DNA of 64,000 bases from Cohnella terricola (GTDB lineage Bacteria > Bacillota > Bacilli > Paenibacillales > Paenibacillaceae). Under the pieces are notes generated by a model. The model was not told the DNA's origin, did no database searches, and saw nothing but the letters and a program-made list of their open reading frames with translations. Shown here in pieces: positions 60,621 to 64,000 of this stretch (positions are counted from its first letter, which is position 1; each line of letters opens with the position of its first letter). Made by a program: the position numbers and the translations under genes. The stretch is from contig NZ_VNJJ01000014.1 in assembly GCF_007786475.1 (NCBI RefSeq), positions 60,338 to 124,337 on the forward strand, in the 5' to 3' direction.

Positions 60621-60903
60621 TCATATATTGTCTCTTGGCTTGCTCCCCGTCCCCAGTCCCATCCTAATCTCCGTAATATCGATCATATGCCGCATTCTTT
60701 CATAATTGAGGCGCAGCATCTCTCTGCCCTGATCCGTAATCACGTAAACCTTGCGCCGGTTATCCAAGCTCCCTACGGGCTGTAGCCACTTCTGTTTCAG
60801 CAAGTTCTCGATCCCCCCGTAGAGCGTTCCGGCCGCCATTCGGACTTGACCGCCGCTAATAGGTCGTCTCGGTCAGCGGAAGATTCCGATCATTGTGACG
60901 CAG
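60621..60903 (-). pseudogene. PadR family regulator gene with internal deletion and frameshift
   Basis: An N-terminal piece translated from 60903 reads 'RHNDRNLPLTETTY' and then meets TAG at 60858. The rest appears in another frame from about 60860: 'ISGGQVRMAAGTLYGGIENLLKQKWL' and 'RRKVYVITDQGREMLRLNYERMRH'. Both are normal PadR segments, but about 20 residues between them (helix with the HGY motif) are missing. The downstream part has an in-frame ATG but would lack the first half of the DNA-binding fold. It is therefore most likely inactive. Confidence 0.78.
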
Positions 60904-60957
60904 AATTAGGCAACCGCATAGAATAACCCACGCTGGAATCAAACGGAGGTTGTTGCC

Positions 60958-61272
60958 ATGAGTTCACCATATGCGGCGCAGCAGTTGACGCCGATCTATC
61001 AGTGCGATGGCGATCTGCATCGCACATTGCAGTCCCTCAAGGATCATCTTCATCAGGTATGCGCCCACCATGCCAATCGGCCGGTTCGGATCGAGACAAT
61101 CGACGGCGACGTCTTCGAGGGACATATCATGCATTGCGACAGGGGGATTCTCTATCTGGGCCTGTCGAACGAGGGATACGAGCGAGCCTTCTTCCCAGGG
61201 CCGGTAAACCCCTATAGCAACTTCGTGTTGCCTCTTGTTCTATTTAACCTCCTTGCCATCTCGCTGATCTAA
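60958..61272 (+). CDS. Small conserved-looking protein of unknown function
   Basis: This 104-residue protein has a helical N-terminus rich in His/Gln, a beta region 'RPVRIETIDGDVFEGHIMHCDRGILYLGL' that resembles an Sm-like strand pattern, and a hydrophobic C-terminal tail ('FVLPLVLFNLLAISLI') that could be a membrane anchor. No family was recognised. The start has GGAGG upstream. It is followed by a second small gene 38 bp later, probably in one operon. Confidence 0.65.
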   Translation: MSSPYAAQQLTPIYQCDGDLHRTLQSLKDHLHQVCAHHANRPVRIETIDGDVFEGHIMHCDRGILYLGLSNEGYERAFFPGPVNPYSNFVLPLVLFNLLAISLI

Positions 61273-61310
61273 GGAGACAACGAAACCGACGACTTAAGGA
61301 GTGATGAAAA

Positions 61311-61604
61311 TTGGCTTTTATGCCTCCCTTCGGACCACAAGGCGGGCCACAGCAGGCCCCTTCCTCGCCGCCGCCTTCAGCGGTTCCGCCTAGGCCTCTT
61401 ACGACGACGTTCGCCGTCGATCCCGGCGCCATCGCCGGTTGTTTGTTCCGCTTTACGTATATTTGGCCTCGCGGAGGCCCCAGCTTCTGGTTCTACCCCA
61501 CTTTCGTAGGCCGGACTTCGGTCTCGGGATTCCGCTGGACCGGTTTCATGTGGGTATTCTCCGGCTTCGACCTTCGGAGAGTCGAATCGTTTACATGTTT
61601 TTAG
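61311..61604 (+). CDS. Pro-rich small protein with aromatic C-terminal domain, unknown function
   Basis: This 97-residue protein starts at TTG behind AAGGAG. The first 30 residues are Pro/Gly/Gln-rich ('FGPQGGPQQAPSSPPPSAVPP'). The rest is aromatic: 'CLFRFTYIWPRGGPSFWFYP' and 'FVGRTSVSGFRWTGFMWVF'. I recall similar short proteins in spore-formers without known role; a surface or spore-coat place is possible but not shown. It is the second gene after the 60958 gene. Confidence 0.6.
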   Translation: MAFMPPFGPQGGPQQAPSSPPPSAVPPRPLTTTFAVDPGAIAGCLFRFTYIWPRGGPSFWFYPTFVGRTSVSGFRWTGFMWVFSGFDLRRVESFTCF

Positions 61605-61618
61605 ACATCACAAAGAAC

Positions 61619-61653
61619 CGGAAGCCCCTGCCGCTCATGGCCGGGGCTTCCGG
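61619..61653. terminator. Hairpin between the Pro-rich gene and the GyrI-like gene
   Basis: CCGGAAGCCCC and GGGGCTTCCGG are perfect arms between two convergent genes. T-runs are weak on both sides. Confidence 0.65.
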
Positions 61654-61678
61654 TATGTAATAGAACTTTTTTGATATG

Positions 61679-62185
61679 CTAGTCTTCTTTGCGTTGTATC
61701 GGAATGTAGATGTCCATCTCCAGCAGTTCGTTGCGGTCGCGCCAACAACGCTCGTCATAATACTCGATTTCTGCCGCTGCGGCATGCTCGTAGCCGGATT
61801 GGGGCAACCACTCGCCGAATATTGCGCCCCAAGTGCTCTGGATCGCTTCGGTAAACCGATCGGGCTCTACCTTCGGCGTCGTGAAGACGGCGTAAGTCTG
61901 CTCAGGGTAAGTGCGGCGGATCGTACCTTCGGGCGCCTCGGCGCCTTCCTTGACCTCAACTCCGATAATGTAGCTGAATTCGCCCGAATCCATATCGAAT
62001 TCATCGCAGATCCCGTATTCCGCGTTGGTAACGGCCAATCCACTAAGCCTTTCCCCCATCTTCTCCTCCATATAGCGCTGCCAGAAAGCCGGAATTTCCC
62101 GATTGTTCTCTCCGTCTGCCGTCCTGGTGCGAATGGAGAATCCGATGATCTCGAAGCCCGGTTTAGTCACGATACGATGATCCAT
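61679..62185 (-). CDS. GyrI-like/AraC effector-binding domain protein
   Basis: This 168-residue protein is a free-standing effector-binding (GyrI-like) domain: 'RIVTKPGFEIIGFSIRT', 'YGICDEFDMDSGEFSYIIGVEV', 'YAVFTTPK', 'EWLPQSGYEHAAAAEIEYYDERC'. Such proteins bind small drugs or dyes and may act as sinks or hydrolases. The ATG at 62185 follows GGGAGGT. No regulator is adjacent. Confidence 0.88.
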   Translation of the reverse strand: MDHRIVTKPGFEIIGFSIRTRTADGENNREIPAFWQRYMEEKMGERLSGLAVTNAEYGICDEFDMDSGEFSYIIGVEVKEGAEAPEGTIRRTYPEQTYAVFTTPKVEPDRFTEAIQSTWGAIFGEWLPQSGYEHAAAAEIEYYDERCWRDRNELLEMDIYIPIQRKED

Positions 62186-62384
62186 GCCAATACCTCCCAA
62201 ATTGGAAATATACTTCCGTTGAAGCACACTCGATTTGCCTCCTCCATTATAAACCAATTCGAACATTTGTTCTACATTTGCATTCGGTTAAGACAAATGT
62301 CATGTCTTGCGGAGAAGGCTCGTACAATAGATCAAAGAGGAAGAGGAAGCACTTTGCAAGAATCGCCAGCTCGGAGGGATCTCC

Positions 62385-62753
62385 ATGAAAATTACGTCCG
62401 GAGGATTCGAAGCCGTCTATCACGGCCGGGTATTCGCCTACGGATTGAATCCGATCGAAATCGTTCTTTCGGAGGAGAACGATCCTCTCACGTTCGTATT
62501 CTGCATCGAATACGAGCCGGAGAGGAACGACGTCATGACGGACATTCGCCTTGTCCGTTATAACGAGGTGCGGATCGCGTGCATCAACTTTCCGAGAGGC
62601 AAGCCGATCGGCAACCAGGATATGATCCATCTCGGTGTTCTCGATAATCGCAAGCTCTCTTTGCGTTACGAGGTTACGATCAATTACGATGCCGCCGCCT
62701 GGTCGCTCACCTTTACGTTCTATGCCGGCGAGGGGGTCACGGATCGTGAATAA
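62385..62753 (+). CDS. Hypothetical protein, first of a two-gene unit
   Basis: This 122-residue protein is predicted mainly beta ('FVFCIEYEPERNDVMTDIRLVRYNEVRIACINF', 'RYEVTINYDAAAWSLTFTFY'). No family was recognised. The ATG at 62385 lies behind GGAGGGATCTCC. Its end overlaps the next gene by 8 bp, indicating coupled translation with a small membrane protein. Confidence 0.6.
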   Translation: MKITSGGFEAVYHGRVFAYGLNPIEIVLSEENDPLTFVFCIEYEPERNDVMTDIRLVRYNEVRIACINFPRGKPIGNQDMIHLGVLDNRKLSLRYEVTINYDAAAWSLTFTFYAGEGVTDRE

Positions 62754-63060
62754 AATCGAGATCCAAGACCCGAAAGTCGCCGGCAAAATCATCGCCGCCA
62801 ATGCGGAGAGCGAGAAACGCAAAGCGGAGCTCGGTTTCCTCGGCCGTTTTTTCGGCTCGGGCGACAATGTCCGTTTGTACATCGTAGGCACGATCGCGCT
62901 CGGCATTCTACTCACCGCACTGGTCTACACGCTGACCCCAGAGAAATACCGTTCGGCCGATTTCGGCTTAAAGGAGCTATGGACGCTTATTGTGCTCCCC
63001 GTCGAGTCGACGATTATCGGTTACTTGATCGGGTCGCGTTCGAAGGACAACGGGGGATAA
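62746..63060 (+). CDS. Small two-helix membrane protein
   Basis: This 104-residue protein starts at GTG 62746 with AGGGGG upstream. A charged N-terminal helix ('KVAGKIIAANAESEKRKAELGFLGRFFG') precedes two membrane helices (about 44-64 and 76-97) and a short basic tail. No family match was recognised. Together with the gene at 62385 it may form a membrane-linked two-part system; this is inference from the overlap. Confidence 0.6.
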   Translation: MNKIEIQDPKVAGKIIAANAESEKRKAELGFLGRFFGSGDNVRLYIVGTIALGILLTALVYTLTPEKYRSADFGLKELWTLIVLPVESTIIGYLIGSRSKDNGG

Positions 63061-63136
63061 CCCGAAGCCACCGTCGGCACATGCGGACGTGTCAGTTCCT
63101 CGAACGCCGCGTTGACCGGTTGAAGGCGTTTCGCCG

Positions 63137-63559
63137 TCAATCCTTCCGGTACTTCTGTTTGTGCGAATAGAAAGCATCCGAGCTGGGCAGTTCTTCGACG
63201 ATTCCGATCAGGTTGCCGTCCGGATCGAGGCAATCAAAAAATCGGATGCCGCCGTCATTCACGATTGGCATCACTTCCGCGCCTTTTTCGATCAATGCGG
63301 CATGCGAATTTTCAATATCGAACGATTCGAAATTGTAATGGGGAATTTTATACTCTCCCGCATCGAATTGCGTCGGCTGAGGTTGTCCGACTTTCCATAA
63401 GTTGATAAAAGTCGCTTCGCCCGGAAAGGCAAGTCCCGTACATACGTCGGAAATCTGAATGACTTCGAGCTCAAACATCTTGATGTACCATTCCGTCGAA
63501 CGTTTCATATCCGTTACCGGGATAAAGATGCCGCTGATCTTGCTTACGATTTTGCCCAT
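63137..63559 (-). CDS. VOC family protein
   Basis: This 140-residue glyoxalase-fold protein has 'GIFIPVTDMKRSTEWYIKMFELEV' and a late 'GIRFFDCLDPDGNLIGIVEE', the paired beta-alpha-beta-beta-beta units of the family. The His/Glu metal ligands are not clearly all present, so activity is uncertain. The ATG at 63559 follows GGAGGTAGG; a longer frame upstream runs through a repeat array and is rejected. Confidence 0.88.
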   Translation of the reverse strand: MGKIVSKISGIFIPVTDMKRSTEWYIKMFELEVIQISDVCTGLAFPGEATFINLWKVGQPQPTQFDAGEYKIPHYNFESFDIENSHAALIEKGAEVMPIVNDGGIRFFDCLDPDGNLIGIVEELPSSDAFYSHKQKYRKD

Positions 63560-63613
63560 TGTCCTACCTCCAATTTTTTGAAATTGTCTGACTCTACTAT
63601 AACGGAAAAACTG

Positions 63614-63884
63614 GGACGACGATACGAGGCAATTCTGCCACTCGCCATTGCTGCTTTTTGCGACAATGAGAGGGTACGACGCACACTTCCACCCACCATT
63701 GCTGCTTTTTGCGACAATGAGAGCGCGCGATGCACACTTCCACTCGCCATTGCTGCTTTTTGCGACAATGAGAGGGTGCGGCACCCACTTCGACTCGCCA
63801 TTGCTGCTTTTTGCGACAATGAGAGGGTACGACGCACACTCCCACCCGCCATTGCTGCTTTTTGCGACAATGAGAGGTGACCTT
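63614..63884. repeat. Intergenic 51-bp tandem repeat array (array E)
   Basis: ATTGCTGC starts at 63647, 63698, 63749, 63800 and 63851, exactly 51 bp apart. About 27 bp per unit (from CATTGCTGCTTTTTGCGACA to GAGAG) is nearly invariant and about 24 bp varies moderately. An older partial unit precedes the first. Confidence 0.95.
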
Positions 63885-63960
63885 GCATCGAAAAAGTGGA
63901 CATAAAGAAAGACCCTCGAAAACCCATTATCCTAACGTCATTCAAGAGATTTAACTTGAA

Positions 63961-64000
63961 ATGGCGGGACATATTGATTGGTGGAATGCGTTCTCCGTCG
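63961..64000 (+). CDS. Possible gene start, cut by the window edge
   Basis: An ATG at 63961 opens a frame 'MAGHIDWWNAFSV' to the window end. The upstream AAGAGA is a weak ribosome site. Too little is visible to judge the product, and it may be chance. Confidence 0.25.
   Translation, partial: MAGHIDWWNAFSV

Noticed and set aside
60621..60839. A complete short PadR gene starting at 60839
   Set aside because: It would begin inside the DNA-binding fold, and the missing N-terminus is visible just upstream in another frame.
61676..62563. Plus-strand 295-residue frame
   Set aside because: Antisense to the GyrI-like gene and overlaps another supported gene start.
63647..63884. CRISPR array
   Set aside because: Variable parts are similar to each other, repeats lack a typical CRISPR form, and no cas gene is present.
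63544..63972. Open frame on the minus strand with LSLSQKAAMASGS repeats
   Set aside because: It only reflects array E, whose 51-bp units keep any frame open. There is no ribosome site and no family match.
1..64000. tRNA, rRNA, insertion sequences, prophage, or integrases
   Set aside because: No cloverleaf, rRNA motif, transposase or integrase sequence was seen on either strand.

Overview
The window looks like chromosome from a moderately high-GC, endospore-forming Firmicute of the Paenibacillaceae (Cohnella/Paenibacillus-like). The support is a YesM/YesN two-component pair joined to a carbohydrate ABC importer, a large copper-amine-oxidase-N/Fn3 surface protein, a T-box thrS leader, a ZTP-riboswitch folD leader, strong GGAGG ribosome sites with frequent GTG/TTG starts, and many small regulator/effector pairs. 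No rRNA, tRNA, prophage, insertion sequence or CRISPR-Cas locus was seen. All counts and periods below were made by hand from the sequence.

Layout. 0-8.4 kb: small stress and metabolism genes (winged-helix protein, AraC regulator, two-residue-overlap convergent pair; SRPBCC protein, DUF6157, HAD nucleotidase, methyltransferase next to a broken VOC gene, DEDDh exonuclease, Hsp20, M15 peptidase, FabV). 8.5-12.3 kb: a STAS protein plus a PAS-PAS-GGDEF-EAL c-di-GMP enzyme behind an FNR/CRP-like palindrome, then a PadR/DUF2812 pair. 12.4-19.6 kb: RacE, ExoA, an HscC-type Hsp70/J-protein/DUF1266 operon resembling the E. coli hscC neighbourhood, then LepB and DUF2809. 20-30.4 kb: the 8-repeat surface protein and the sugar ABC importer/YesMN operon with a probable cre site. 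30.5-45 kb: TopB, CynX-type MFS, a FadR regulator, a fused amino-acid ABC importer, a double-kinase hybrid sensor, an esterase, HxlR and LysR regulators, DapA and FabF. 45-53.7 kb: MmyB-like regulator, TetR with twin operators and a DHA2 exporter, HAD phosphatase, ThrS, FolD, and a pentapeptide protein. 54-64 kb: SRPBCC and WYL genes, a DrrAB-type ABC exporter, AroC, LysR, a decayed PadR gene, and small unknown genes.

The most unusual feature is not a gene. At least seven gene-free gaps hold short degenerate repeat arrays. Each has its own sequence, yet nearly all have the same period of about 51 bp: exactly 51 in four arrays (one of these has a single 63-bp step), 52/62/52 in two that share a core, and 50 in one arranged as inverted pairs. 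A perfect 51-bp duplication also occurs inside the J-protein gene. Two arrays run into neighbouring reading frames and supply the last codons and the stop. I found no known element that explains this. It is the best candidate here for an undescribed system.

Two genes are visibly broken by internal deletions (a VOC gene at 4550-4739 and a PadR gene at 60621-60903). Several promoters carry readable operators (FNR-like, PadR, TetR x2, cre, LysR).
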